A program made the position numbers and the translations under genes. From assembly GCA_016790515.1 (NCBI GenBank), contig JAEUOY010000075.1, forward strand, positions 1-51,960: a stretch of 51,960 nt of DNA, given 5' to 3'. The notes under the pieces are model-generated. The model worked only from the letters and a program-made list of their open reading frames with translations, did no database searches and was not told the DNA's origin. This DNA comes from Burkholderiaceae bacterium. GTDB lineage: Bacteria > Pseudomonadota > Gammaproteobacteria > Burkholderiales > Burkholderiaceae_C. Shown here one piece after another: positions 16,364 to 24,540 of the stretch; within the stretch, counting starts at the first letter, position 1; every line of letters begins with the position of its first letter.

Positions 16364-17215
16364 TCAGGCAAGTTCTGCGGTGGCTTGCATCGTCAGCCAG
16401 TCTTCGTGGTCGCGGGTCCACAGCTGCGTGGTCTGGCCGCTGTCGAAGCGGCCGCAGACGCTGAAGCTGTGAATGTCGAACACCGGCCGCAGCGCCTTGA
16501 ATTCGAAGCGCTTGACGCCGGCCTCGGGCCGCTCACGGCGCAGCAAGTCGAGCAGCAGTGTCGCGATCAGCGGGCCGTGCACGATCAGGCCGGGGTAGCC
16601 CTCGACCTCGGTGACATAGGGCCGGTCGTAGTGGATGCGGTGGCCGTTGAAGGTCAGTGCCGAGTAGCGGAACAGCAGCACCGGGTCGGGCGTGATCAGC
16701 CGGGAGAAGGTCTCGCCCGCAGGCGCAGCCTGCGGCGCCGGCGCCGGAGCGCCGGGCGCCGGCGCATCGCGGTAGACGATGTCGTGCTCCTCGCTGATCG
16801 CCAGCCCCTGCGCGTTGCGGATCTCGTGCCGCACGGTCACGAACACCAGCGAGCCGCTGCGCCCGTGCTTGACGCTGACGTCGGCGATGCGCGAATCGCG
16901 GGTGATCTCGTCGCCGACGCGCAGCGGGTGGTGGAACTGAAGCCGGCCGCCGGCCCACATGCGCCGCGGCAACGGCACCGGCGGCAGGAAGCCACCGCGC
17001 TTCGGATGGCCGTCGGGGCCGATCTCGTGCTGCGGTGCCAGCGGCAGGAAGTACAGCCAGTGCCACAGCGGCGGCAGGTCGGTGCCGGGCAACGGCGCGG
17101 GGTCGTCGCGGTCGAGCGTGGCCGACAGCGCGGCCACCGGGGTCGCGGTGACGTCGTCGCTGCGCCGCTCGGTGCGGCCGATCCAGTCGCGCAGGTGTTC
17201 CAGGTCCATGGGCAT
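16364..17215 (-). CDS. ich: FAS1-like/MaoC family dehydratase, probably itaconyl-CoA (or mesaconyl-C4-CoA) hydratase
   Basis: A 283-residue double-hotdog protein. The N-terminal half (MDLEHLRDWIGRTERRSDDV to GFLPPVPLPRRMWAGGRL) is the FAS1-like dehydratase domain of mesaconyl-C4-CoA hydratases; the C-terminal half carries FRYSALTFNGHRIHYDRPY, the hydratase-2 motif with its His and the preceding Arg-Tyr. The start at 17215 (MPMDLEH) is preferred over an ATG at 17263 because family members begin near MDLEHLRDW; 17209 is possible. It heads the gene cluster in the minus direction. Known relatives hydrate itaconyl-CoA to citramalyl-CoA; that role here depends on context. Confidence 0.75.
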   Translation of the reverse strand: MPMDLEHLRDWIGRTERRSDDVTATPVAALSATLDRDDPAPLPGTDLPPLWHWLYFLPLAPQHEIGPDGHPKRGGFLPPVPLPRRMWAGGRLQFHHPLRVGDEITRDSRIADVSVKHGRSGSLVFVTVRHEIRNAQGLAISEEHDIVYRDAPAPGAPAPAPQAAPAGETFSRLITPDPVLLFRYSALTFNGHRIHYDRPYVTEVEGYPGLIVHGPLIATLLLDLLRRERPEAGVKRFEFKALRPVFDIHSFSVCGRFDSGQTTQLWTRDHEDWLTMQATAELA

Positions 17216-17296
17216 TCCGTGATGCAGAGCCTGCACTGTGATGCCGCGGCGGCCGCAGAACAATTCTCTTTTGAGGAAGCAGCCCTTCCGGTGCCC

Positions 17297-18988
17297 TTAA
17301 CCTGCTGCGCCGGGCAAGCCGGCCTCGGCCAGCAGCTGGCGGGCCAGCGCCTCGGCGACCTCGACGCCGTCGACACCGGCCGACATGATGCCGCCGGCAT
17401 AGCCCGCGCCCTCACCGGCCGGGTACAGGCCGGTGGTGTTCAGGCTCTGGTAGTCCCGCCCGCGGGTGATGCGCAGCGGCGACGAGGTGCGCGTCTCGAC
17501 GCCGGTCAGCACCGCGTCGGCCATCGCGAAACCCTGGATCTGGCGCTCGAACGCCGGCAGCGCCTCGCGAATCGCCGCCAGTGCGAAATCGGGCAGGCTG
17601 CCGCGGCCGGGCTGCGCCAGGTCGGTGAAGTGCACGCCGGGCTGGTACGAGGGCAGCACGCTGCCGACCGCGGTCGAGGGCTGGCCGCGGAGGAAGTCGC
17701 CGACCAGCTGGCCCGGGGCGACGTAGCCGCCGCCGCCCAGTTCGTAGGCGCGCGATTCCCAATGGCGCTGGAAGGCCACGCCGTCCAGCGGGTCCACCGG
17801 CCCGTCGCCGGGGGTCTGGCGGTAGTCCTGCGGCGCGATGCCGACGACGATGCCGGCGTTCGCGTTGCGCTCGTTGCGCGAATACTGGCTCATGCCGTTG
17901 GTCACCACCCGGCCGGGCTCGGACGTCGCGGCGACCACGGTGCCACCTGGGCACATGCAGAAGCTGTAGACCGAACGGCCGTTGCCGGCATGGTGCACCA
18001 GCTTGTAGTCGGCCGCGCCGAGGATCGTGTGGCCGGCGTTCGGGCCGAAGCGCGCGCGGTCGATCAGCCCCTGCGGATGCTCGATCCGGAAGCCCACCGA
18101 GAACGGTTTGGCCTCGAGGTGCACGCCGCGCTGCTGCAGCATCGCGAAGGTGTCGCGCGCGCTGTGGCCCAGCGCCAGCACGACATGGTCGCAGCGCAGT
18201 GCCTCGCCGCCGTCCAGCACCAGGCCGCGGACCCGGCGCTGCGCGCCTCGGCCCTCGACCAGCAGGTCGACCACCCGCTGCTGGAAGCGGATCTCGCCGC
18301 CCAGCGCGGCGATCTCGGCACGCATCTTCTCGACCATGCCGACCAGCCGGAAGGTGCCGATGTGCGGCTTGGCGACATAGAGGATCTCCTCGGGCGCGCC
18401 GGCCTTGACGAACTCGGTCAGCACCTTGCGCGTCAGATGGCGCGGGTCGCTGATCTGGCTCCAGAGCTTGCCGTCGGAGAAGGTGCCGGCGCCGCCTTCG
18501 CCGAACTGCACGTTCGATTCGGGGTCGAGACGGCCCTGGCGCCACAGGCCCCAGGTGTCCTGGGTGCGCTGGCGCACCGCCTTGCCTCGTTCCAGCACGA
18601 TCGGCCGCAGCCCCATCTGCGCCAGCACCAGCGCCGCGAAGATGCCGCAGGGGCCGAAGCCGACGACCACCGGGCGCGGCCGTTCGCCGGCGAAGAAATC
18701 CGCCGGTGCATGGCCGACGAAGCGGTAGCGGGTGTCGGGCGCCGGGCCGATGTGCCGATCGCCGGCCCATCGCGCCCGCAGCGCGGTCTCGTCGACGCCG
18801 TCGGCCAGTTCGACGTCCACCGTGTAGATCAGCACGATGGCCGAGCGCTTGCGCGCGTCCCAGGCGCGGCGGAACACCGTGAAGCCGCGCAGCTCGGCCG
18901 GCTTCAGGCCCAGGCGGGCCAGCACGGCGGCACGCAGCGCCGGCTCGGCGTGGTCCAGCGGGAGCCGCAGCTCGGTGATTCGCAGCAT
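17297..18988 (-). CDS. FAD-dependent oxidoreductase (COG2509-type NAD(FAD)-utilising dehydrogenase)
   Basis: A 563-residue uncharacterised flavoprotein. A ~95-residue N-terminal domain precedes the dinucleotide fold VVVGFGPCGIFAALVLAQMG and LRPIVLERG. The hallmark QFGEGGAGTFSDGKLWSQI follows, then KPHIGTF, VLALGHSARDTF, SFCMCPGGTVVAATSEPG, and the C-terminal FAD-binding LYPAGEGAGYAGGIMSAG with a final VDGVEVAEAL. Length and motif order match the family. Substrate and physiological role are unknown to me. It is transcribed on the minus strand after a small basic protein gene and is separated by 81 bases from the itaconate-like cluster downstream. Confidence 0.88.
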   Translation of the reverse strand: MLRITELRLPLDHAEPALRAAVLARLGLKPAELRGFTVFRRAWDARKRSAIVLIYTVDVELADGVDETALRARWAGDRHIGPAPDTRYRFVGHAPADFFAGERPRPVVVGFGPCGIFAALVLAQMGLRPIVLERGKAVRQRTQDTWGLWRQGRLDPESNVQFGEGGAGTFSDGKLWSQISDPRHLTRKVLTEFVKAGAPEEILYVAKPHIGTFRLVGMVEKMRAEIAALGGEIRFQQRVVDLLVEGRGAQRRVRGLVLDGGEALRCDHVVLALGHSARDTFAMLQQRGVHLEAKPFSVGFRIEHPQGLIDRARFGPNAGHTILGAADYKLVHHAGNGRSVYSFCMCPGGTVVAATSEPGRVVTNGMSQYSRNERNANAGIVVGIAPQDYRQTPGDGPVDPLDGVAFQRHWESRAYELGGGGYVAPGQLVGDFLRGQPSTAVGSVLPSYQPGVHFTDLAQPGRGSLPDFALAAIREALPAFERQIQGFAMADAVLTGVETRTSSPLRITRGRDYQSLNTTGLYPAGEGAGYAGGIMSAGVDGVEVAEALARQLLAEAGLPGAAG

Positions 18989-19042
18989 GCCTTCAGGCGG
19001 CGGCTGAAGCGGACGGTGCTGCCCGGCCGCAGCCGCTGCCGA

Positions 19043-19210
19043 TCACCCGCCCCGATGCGGGCGCTTGCCGGGGTTCTTCTTGCTGCGGGTGTGCGTGCCG
19101 CGCTCGAGGCTGCGCTTCTGGCCGCGGTGCACGGTGAGGGTCACGCCGGTCGGCGCCGGGGGACGGGGGGTCGCGCGGCGGTCGGCTTCGGTTCTGATCT
19201 TGTTGGCCAT
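19043..19210 (-). CDS. Small very basic protein (55 aa), unknown function
   Basis: The reading frame from ATG 19210 encodes 55 residues starting MANKIRTEADRRATPRPP and containing VTLTVHRGQKRSLERGTHTR and SKKNPGK. About a third of the residues are Arg, Lys or His and there is no hydrophobic segment, so a nucleic-acid or ribosome association is conceivable. GGAG lies ten bases upstream of the ATG. It fills a gap between the HtrA and FAD-oxidoreductase genes and has codon use like its neighbours. I recognise no family. Confidence 0.55.
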   Translation of the reverse strand: MANKIRTEADRRATPRPPAPTGVTLTVHRGQKRSLERGTHTRSKKNPGKRPHRGG

Positions 19211-19279
19211 GGAGGGCTCCGGAGGGGTCTGCGAAAACCCTCCATTAGGCCACAGTTCGATCAGAGGTCCGGATTGCGA

Positions 19280-20785
19280 TCAGGTCAAGGGCACCGGCAC
19301 GAACAGCCGGTCGCCTTCGCGCCAGACCAGCAGCGCGACGCTCTTGGGCTTGCCCTTCAGCACGCGCCGCAACTCGTCGACGCTGTCGACCGGCTGGCCG
19401 TTGATCGCCATCACCACGTCGCCCTGCGCCAGCCCGGCGCGCGCGGCGGCGCCCTGCACGCCCTGCACCACCAGGCCATGCTCGATCTGCGCCTGGGCCC
19501 GCTCGTCACGGCTCAGCGGGCGCAGCGCGAGGCCCAGCTTGACGCCGTCGGCGCCGTCGTCGGCACGGGCGGCCGCGGCCTGGGCCACCTGGTCTTCGCC
19601 GGCGCGGCCCAGCGTCACCGTCAGGTCCTGCGGCTTCTGGCTGCGCCACAGGCTCAATTGCACCTTGTCGCCCGGCAGCGCCTGGGCGATGCGCGCCGAC
19701 AGCGCGCCGGCCTGCGCCACCGGCTCGCCGTCGATGCGCAGGATCACGTCGCCCGGCTTCAGCCCGGCGGCCGCGGCCGGGCTCCTGGCCTCGACCTGGG
19801 CCACCAGCGCACCGTCGGGCCGGGACAGGCCGAAGCTCTCGGCCAGCGGCTGCGTCAGGTCCTGCACCGACACGCCCAGCCGCGCGTGCTGGGCCGCTCC
19901 GGTGGCGACGATCTGCTGGCCGACGCGCATCGCGACATCGACCGGAATCGCGAAGCTGACGCCCTGGAAGCCGCCGCTGCGCGAGTAGATCTGCGCGTTG
20001 ATGCCGACGACGTTGCCGGCGGCATCGAACAGCGGGCCGCCCGAGTTGCCCGGGTTCACCGCGGCATCGGTCTGGATGAACGGCACCGCGGCGTCGCCGG
20101 GCAGCGAGCGGCCCTTGGCGCTGACGATGCCGGCGGTGGCGGTCTGCTCCAGCCCGTAGGGCGCGCCGATCGCCAGCACCGGGTCGCCGACCTGCAGCGT
20201 CTTCGGGTCGCCCAGGTGCACCACGGGCAGGCCCTGGGCGTCGATGCGCAGCACCGCGATGTCGGTGGCCGCGTCGCTGCCCAGCACCTTGGCGGCGAAC
20301 TCGCGGCGGTCGGCCAGCCGCACCGTCACTTCCTTGGCGTCCTTGACGACATGGGCGTTGGTCAGCACCAGGCCGTCGGCGGCGACGATGAAGCCCGAGC
20401 CCTGGCCCTTGAACGGCTGGGCCTCGGGCGCCATGCCGCGCCAGCCCGGCAGGTTGCGGAAGAAGCGCTGCGCCGGGTCGCTGTCGTCGTCGTCGGCACC
20501 GGTCCTGCGCAGGCCTTCGACGGTGACGCCGACCACCGCCGGCCCGTACTGCTGGACGATCGCGCGGTAGTTCGGCGCACTGCCAAGTGGCAGCGTAGGC
20601 AGCGCCGGCAACGGCGTGGCAGCGACGGCCTGCGCCGCCGCGGCGGCCACCGGCGTCGGCGCGGCAGCGGCCGGCTTGTCGCGGTGCAGCCAGGGAATGT
20701 CGAACGCACCGGCGGTGGTCATGACCGCCAGCCCGCCACCCAGCAGCGCCCAGGCAACGGGTTTGAGGAAATGGGTCTTGCTCAT
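19280..20785 (-). CDS. Periplasmic HtrA/Deg-type serine protease with two PDZ domains
   Basis: A 501-residue Do-family serine endopeptidase for periplasmic protein quality control. The N-terminus (MSKTHFLKPVAWALLGGGLA...) is a signal peptide or anchor, followed by an Ala/Pro linker. The trypsin-like domain has the triad His145 (NAHVV), Asp175 (ATDIAVLR) and Ser248 (GNSGGPL), with the usual spacing. PDZ1 begins around ARLGVSVQDL and PDZ2 around VKLGLALRP, each with a GDVI/GDVV loop. ATG 20785 is chosen because it starts the signal peptide; the open frame extends further upstream into OsmC. The 70 bases between its stop and the small basic gene hold no clear terminator. Confidence 0.93.
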   Translation of the reverse strand: MSKTHFLKPVAWALLGGGLAVMTTAGAFDIPWLHRDKPAAAAPTPVAAAAAQAVAATPLPALPTLPLGSAPNYRAIVQQYGPAVVGVTVEGLRRTGADDDDSDPAQRFFRNLPGWRGMAPEAQPFKGQGSGFIVAADGLVLTNAHVVKDAKEVTVRLADRREFAAKVLGSDAATDIAVLRIDAQGLPVVHLGDPKTLQVGDPVLAIGAPYGLEQTATAGIVSAKGRSLPGDAAVPFIQTDAAVNPGNSGGPLFDAAGNVVGINAQIYSRSGGFQGVSFAIPVDVAMRVGQQIVATGAAQHARLGVSVQDLTQPLAESFGLSRPDGALVAQVEARSPAAAAGLKPGDVILRIDGEPVAQAGALSARIAQALPGDKVQLSLWRSQKPQDLTVTLGRAGEDQVAQAAAARADDGADGVKLGLALRPLSRDERAQAQIEHGLVVQGVQGAAARAGLAQGDVVMAINGQPVDSVDELRRVLKGKPKSVALLVWREGDRLFVPVPLT

Positions 20786-20904
20786 GTCGGACGGCTCCAG
20801 GTCGGGGCGGCGCCCCGGTCGAGGACGGCAGTCTGCAGCGCCGGCATGAGCGGCGGATGAACGAAAGGTGAAGCGCTGGTTAAGGCGACCCGCTCGCCCG
20901 GCCG

Positions 20905-21378
20905 TCAGCCGGGCACGATGACCGGCTCGCAGCGCACCTCGGTCCTGACCGAGTTGGCGATGAAGCAGGCTTCGTGGGTGGCGTGGTGCAGCCGGGCGAT
21001 CTCGGCCGCATCGGGCCGGCGCTCGCCGCCGAAGCGCACCGCCGGCCGCAGCGTGACCCGGGTCATCGCCAGCCTGCCGTCGGCGTCCTTGGCCAGCACG
21101 CCGCTGGCGGCATCGCGGTAGTCGTCGACCACCCAGCCGGCGCGGCTGGCGAAGTCGAGGAACCACAGCAGGTGGCAGCTCGACAGCGAGGCGACGAAGG
21201 CTTCCTCGGGGTCGACCGCCGCGGCATCGGACATCGGCAGCGGCACGATCTGCGGCGACGACGAGGCCGCCACCACCGCACCGCCGTCGAAGCGCCACTG
21301 GTGGTGGCGGCGGTAGCGGTGGTCGCTGAACGGCTGGTCGTCGCGCTGCCAGTGAATCTCGGCGCTGTAGGTCGACAT
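20905..21378 (-). CDS. OsmC family peroxiredoxin-like protein
   Basis: A 157-residue OsmC/Ohr-fold protein. The typical first catalytic cysteine lies in EEAFVASLSSCHLLWFLDFA, and the second in HEACFIANSVRTEV. The N-terminal half has MSTYSAEIHWQRDD and a GGAVVAASSSPQIVPLP strand region. OsmC proteins reduce organic hydroperoxides; this variant, with SCHLLWFL, belongs to the broad OsmC group rather than to Ohr. ATG 21378 is used. It stands alone between pit and htrA, all on the minus strand. Confidence 0.9.
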   Translation of the reverse strand: MSTYSAEIHWQRDDQPFSDHRYRRHHQWRFDGGAVVAASSSPQIVPLPMSDAAAVDPEEAFVASLSSCHLLWFLDFASRAGWVVDDYRDAASGVLAKDADGRLAMTRVTLRPAVRFGGERRPDAAEIARLHHATHEACFIANSVRTEVRCEPVIVPG

Positions 21379-21439
21379 CGGACGGTCCCCCGGTTGCTGC
21401 AGGCGCGACAGCGTACTGCAGCGCCGGCCTCGGCCGCGG

Positions 21440-22450
21440 TCAGAACACCGAGAAGCTGATCCAGTAGGCCACCGCGGCGACGAAGGCCGACGCCGGGATC
21501 GTGAAGATCCAGGCCCAGACGATGTTGCCGGCCACCCCCCAGCGCACCGCCGAGGCATTGCGCACCGTGCCGACACCGACGATCGCGCCGGTGATCGTGT
21601 GCGTGGTCGACACCGGGATGCCCAGGCCGGTGGCGATGAACAGCGTCAGCGCGCCGCCGGTCTCGGCGCAGAAGCCGCCCACCGGCTTGAGCTTGGTGAT
21701 GCGCTGGCCCATGGTCTTGACGATGCGCCAGCCGCCGAACAGCGTGCCCGCGCCGATCGCCAGGTAGCAGGCCCAGATCACCCAGGTCGGCGGCAGCTTG
21801 TCGGCGGCGCCGGCGTAGCCGGCGGCGATCAGCAGCATCCAGATGATGCCGATCGTCTTCTGCGCGTCGTTGCCGCCGTGGCCCAGCGAGTAGGCGCCGG
21901 CGGAGACCAGCTGCAGGCGGCGGAACCAGCGGTCGACCTTGCGCGGCGAGGTGCGGCGGCAGACCCACGACACCGCCACCATCATCAGCGAGCCGAGCAC
22001 GAAGCCCAGCAGCGGCGAGACGAAGATGAAGGCCACGGTCTTCAGCACGCCGGCGCCGATCAGCTTGCCGGCGCCGGCCTTGGCGATCACCGCGCCGACG
22101 ATGCCGCCGATCAGCGCGTGCGAGCTGCTCGACGGGATGCCGTACCACCAGGTCAGCAGGTTCCAGAAGATCGCGCCGATCAGCGCGCCGAAGACCACGT
22201 GGTGGTCGATCACCCCCGGATCGGCGATGCCCTTGCCGATCGTGGCTGCCACCTTGAGCTGGAAGACCGCGATCGCCACGACGTTGAAGAAGGCCGCGAA
22301 CAGCACCGCATGCTGCGGCTTGAGCACGCCGGTGGACACGACGGTGGCGATCGAGTTCGCCGCGTCGTGGAAGCCGTTCATGAAGTCGAAGGCGATCGCC
22401 AGCGCGACGAGCATCGCCACGATCCAGAAGCTGATCTGGAGCGAATCCAT
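21440..22450 (-). CDS. pit: Low-affinity inorganic phosphate transporter, Pit family
   Basis: A 336-residue multi-span membrane protein. Both inverted Pit signatures are present: GFHDAANSIATVV near the N-terminus and SAGAYSLGHGGNDAQKTIGII in the centre, plus the GIPSSSSHALIGG and GIPVSTTHTITGAIVGVG repeats. It imports metal-phosphate with protons when phosphate is plentiful. It follows the DUF47 gene by 108 bases, the usual DUF47-pit arrangement. The start at 22450 (MDSLQISFW) fits the family; the frame stays open further upstream but that sequence is not conserved. Regulation is discussed with the repeats at 23252. Confidence 0.93.
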   Translation of the reverse strand: MDSLQISFWIVAMLVALAIAFDFMNGFHDAANSIATVVSTGVLKPQHAVLFAAFFNVVAIAVFQLKVAATIGKGIADPGVIDHHVVFGALIGAIFWNLLTWWYGIPSSSSHALIGGIVGAVIAKAGAGKLIGAGVLKTVAFIFVSPLLGFVLGSLMMVAVSWVCRRTSPRKVDRWFRRLQLVSAGAYSLGHGGNDAQKTIGIIWMLLIAAGYAGAADKLPPTWVIWACYLAIGAGTLFGGWRIVKTMGQRITKLKPVGGFCAETGGALTLFIATGLGIPVSTTHTITGAIVGVGTVRNASAVRWGVAGNIVWAWIFTIPASAFVAAVAYWISFSVF

Positions 22451-22558
22451 GTCAGCCCCTCGCCCGACGAGTACGTCGGCCGATCCCCCAAGGGGATGCG
22501 GGCCGGCTTGGTGAACCGAGGCCGGACCCGCGCCCACCTGTGCGAGCAGGCCTCGACA

Positions 22559-23206
22559 TCAGGAGTTCTCGAGGACGATGCCCTCGACGATGTTGGCCAC
22601 GTCCTCGCAGCGGTCGGAAATCGATTCCAGGTGCTCGTACACCGCCTTCAGCTTGATCAGCTCGCGCACCTCGATGTTGTCGCGGAACAGCTTGCTCATC
22701 GCCGATCGCATCACCCGGTCGGCATCGCCCTCGAGGCGGTCGATCTCCTCGCAGGTCTTCAGCGCCGCCTCGGCCACCGCGGCCTTGCTCAGCTGCGGCA
22801 GCAGGCTCACGACATGCTGCACCCGGTCGCAGCACTTGACCGAGATCTCGCCCAGCCGCAGCACGTCGTCGCTGATGCTTTTCAGGTCGTACAGCGACAT
22901 CACCTCCGACGAGTCCTGCAGCAGGTCGAGGATGTCGTCCATCGCGTTGATCAGGTCGTGGATCTGCTCGCGGTCGATCGGCGTGATGAAGGTCTTGTGC
23001 AGCAGCCGGTGGACCTCGGCGGTGATGCGGTCGGCCTGCTTCTCGGCGTTGTCGACGTCGGCGGCATGCTTCTGCCGCTGCGTCTCGTCGGCGTAGCTCT
23101 GCACCATCGCCATGAACGAGCGCGCACCGTCGGCAATGGCCCGGCCGTGGTCGTTGAACAGTTCGAAGAAGTTGCCTTCGCGCGGCAGCAGCTTGCCGAA
23201 CAGCAT
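22559..23206 (-). CDS. DUF47 (PhoU-like) phosphate transport accessory protein
   Basis: A 215-residue all-helical protein of the DUF47/PhoU-related family, starting MLFGKLLPREGNFFELFNDH. Acidic metal-binding helix motifs are seen in VDNAEKQADRITAEVHRLLH, DLINAMDDILDLLQD, EIDRLEGDADRVMRSAMS and LESISDRCEDVANIVEGIVL. Such proteins accompany Pit transporters and regulate them. ATG 23206 is preferred over upstream starts because of the conserved N-terminus and a GAGA sequence before it. It is the first gene of DUF47-pit. Confidence 0.92.
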   Translation of the reverse strand: MLFGKLLPREGNFFELFNDHGRAIADGARSFMAMVQSYADETQRQKHAADVDNAEKQADRITAEVHRLLHKTFITPIDREQIHDLINAMDDILDLLQDSSEVMSLYDLKSISDDVLRLGEISVKCCDRVQHVVSLLPQLSKAAVAEAALKTCEEIDRLEGDADRVMRSAMSKLFRDNIEVRELIKLKAVYEHLESISDRCEDVANIVEGIVLENS

Positions 23207-23251
23207 GGGAGAGTCTCCAGGGCAGGCGGCCGCCACGACGGGCCGCGAGGT

Positions 23252-23290
23252 GTCATCGAACCGTCATTGGCCCGTCACCGGTCGATTGTA
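23252..23290 (-). promoter_or_regulatory. Pho-box-like repeats and -10 element in the DUF47-pit leader
   Basis: GTCA occurs at 23252, 23263 and 23274 on the plus strand, exactly 11 bases apart, the spacing of PhoB direct repeats. The array is in the opposite orientation to DUF47-pit. A minus-strand TACAAT (23290-23285) lies upstream of it, so the repeats would cover the start of the transcript, a position suited to repression. PhoB repression of a DUF47-pit operon is known in Sinorhizobium meliloti. Confidence 0.5.
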
Positions 23291-23327
23291 AGGGCCGCCC
23301 TCCGCCACCCCGGGGAGGCGCCGGCGC

Positions 23328-23819
23328 TCAGCCGAGCTTCTCCAGCGCCTGGTCCGCGCAGGCCGGCAGCCAGTCGGCCAGCGCGCCCAGGCCGGGGGCC
23401 GCCAGGTCGGGGGCGATCTCCAGCAGCGGCCGCAGCACGAAGGCACGCTGGTGCAGCCGCGGGTGCGGCAGCGTGAGCTGCGGCGTCGAACGCAGCGCAT
23501 CGCCGTGCAGCAGCAGGTCGAGGTCCAGCGTGCGTGGTGCGTGGCGGTAGGGGCGCTGGCGGCCGAAGGCCTGCTCCAGCGCCTGCAGCACCGCCAGCAG
23601 GGCTTCGGGCGCCAGCGTGGTCTCGATCGCCGCCACGGCGTTGAAGAAGTCCGGGCCCTGGGCATCCACCGGCGCGCTGCGCCAGACCGACGAGGCCGCG
23701 AGCAGGCGGCAGCCGGGCCGGCGCGCGAGCTCGGCGATCGCCGCGGCCACGGTGGCCCGCGCCTCGCCCAGATTGGCGCCGATGCCGATGTAGGCCGTGG
23801 CGCCGGCCGCAGCGCTCAT
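23328..23819 (-). CDS. folK: 2-amino-4-hydroxy-6-hydroxymethyldihydropteridine pyrophosphokinase FolK
   Basis: A 163-residue enzyme of folate synthesis that transfers pyrophosphate from ATP to the hydroxymethylpterin. Signatures are AYIGIGANLGEA at the start, SSVWRSAPVDAQGPDFFNAVA, and the ATP/metal signature RHAPRTLDLDLLLHGD followed by LTLPHPRLHQRAFVLRPLLEI. Length is normal. It closes a run hda-HAD-pcnB-unknown-folK; in relatives folK usually follows pcnB directly. Confidence 0.95.
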   Translation of the reverse strand: MSAAAGATAYIGIGANLGEARATVAAAIAELARRPGCRLLAASSVWRSAPVDAQGPDFFNAVAAIETTLAPEALLAVLQALEQAFGRQRPYRHAPRTLDLDLLLHGDALRSTPQLTLPHPRLHQRAFVLRPLLEIAPDLAAPGLGALADWLPACADQALEKLG

Positions 23820-23831
23820 CGCTTCGCCGCG

Positions 23832-24536
23832 TCAGTTCGACGCCGCCAGCGCCTCGTGCGCGGCGCCGCGGAAATCGGTCGGCGGCGCTTCGCCGCGCCG
23901 GGCCGCCTTGTCGATGGCCAGCGCGTGGTTCATGTCGGCCGGGTGGAACCGCACCGGCCTGCCGGCGCGGCGCGCGGCCAGCATCTCGTCGCGGGCGATC
24001 TCGCCGCCGCCGATGCCGACCATCTCGTCGCTGTGCTCGACGATCGCCGCCGATGTCGGCGACAGCCGCTGCCGGTCGGCCAGCCAGCCGCCCCAGCTGG
24101 CATCGCGAACGAAGAACACATGCTGCACGCAGTCCGCCAGCGGCACGCCCTGCTCGCGCGCCAGCGTCGAGACGATGCCCATCGTCGTGAAGCCGGCCTG
24201 CCGCGCCAGTGCGTAGACCGCGCCGATCCCCGCCGCGGTGGCACCGGCGCAGACCAGCGTGGTCTTCGGATCGTGGCCGGCCAGCGCCAGGCGGGCCAGC
24301 GCCAGCATCGCCTGCGGATCCTCGTACTCGGCGCCCGAGTAGCCCTGGAACATCAGCACCCGCGCGCCGCGCTGGCCGATGAAGCGGCCGATCTGCGCCG
24401 ACGTGGCCTCGCGTTCGACCCGCGCTGCGGTCCCGGCCGCGCAGGCCGTCGGCGCGGCTTCGGTCTGCGCCATGACCAGCGGCGACAGCAGCGTCGCCAG
24501 TCCGGGCAGCCAGAACGGGAACGCCGACGCGCGCAT
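23832..24536 (-). CDS. Exported protein with Rossmann-like (SLOG-like) domain, unknown function
   Basis: A 234-residue protein starting 5 bases after the pcnB stop. The first ~25 residues (MRASAFPFWLPGLATLLSPL...) look like a signal peptide. The rest alternates strands and helices: RGARVLMFQGYSGAEYEDPQ, TTLVCAGATAAGIGAVYALA, GFTTMGIVSTLAREQGV, VQHVFFVRDASWGGW, and EMVGIGGGEIARDEML. The Gly-rich GATAAGIG and GIGGGEIARDE loops resemble nucleotide-binding turns of the SLOG/LOG superfamily, but this is a visual impression only. Two cysteines fall in the mature part besides one near the signal. It sits between pcnB and folK, which are normally neighbours. No function is assigned. Confidence 0.7.
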   Translation of the reverse strand: MRASAFPFWLPGLATLLSPLVMAQTEAAPTACAAGTAARVEREATSAQIGRFIGQRGARVLMFQGYSGAEYEDPQAMLALARLALAGHDPKTTLVCAGATAAGIGAVYALARQAGFTTMGIVSTLAREQGVPLADCVQHVFFVRDASWGGWLADRQRLSPTSAAIVEHSDEMVGIGGGEIARDEMLAARRAGRPVRFHPADMNHALAIDKAARRGEAPPTDFRGAAHEALAASN

Positions 24537-24540
24537 CGCC

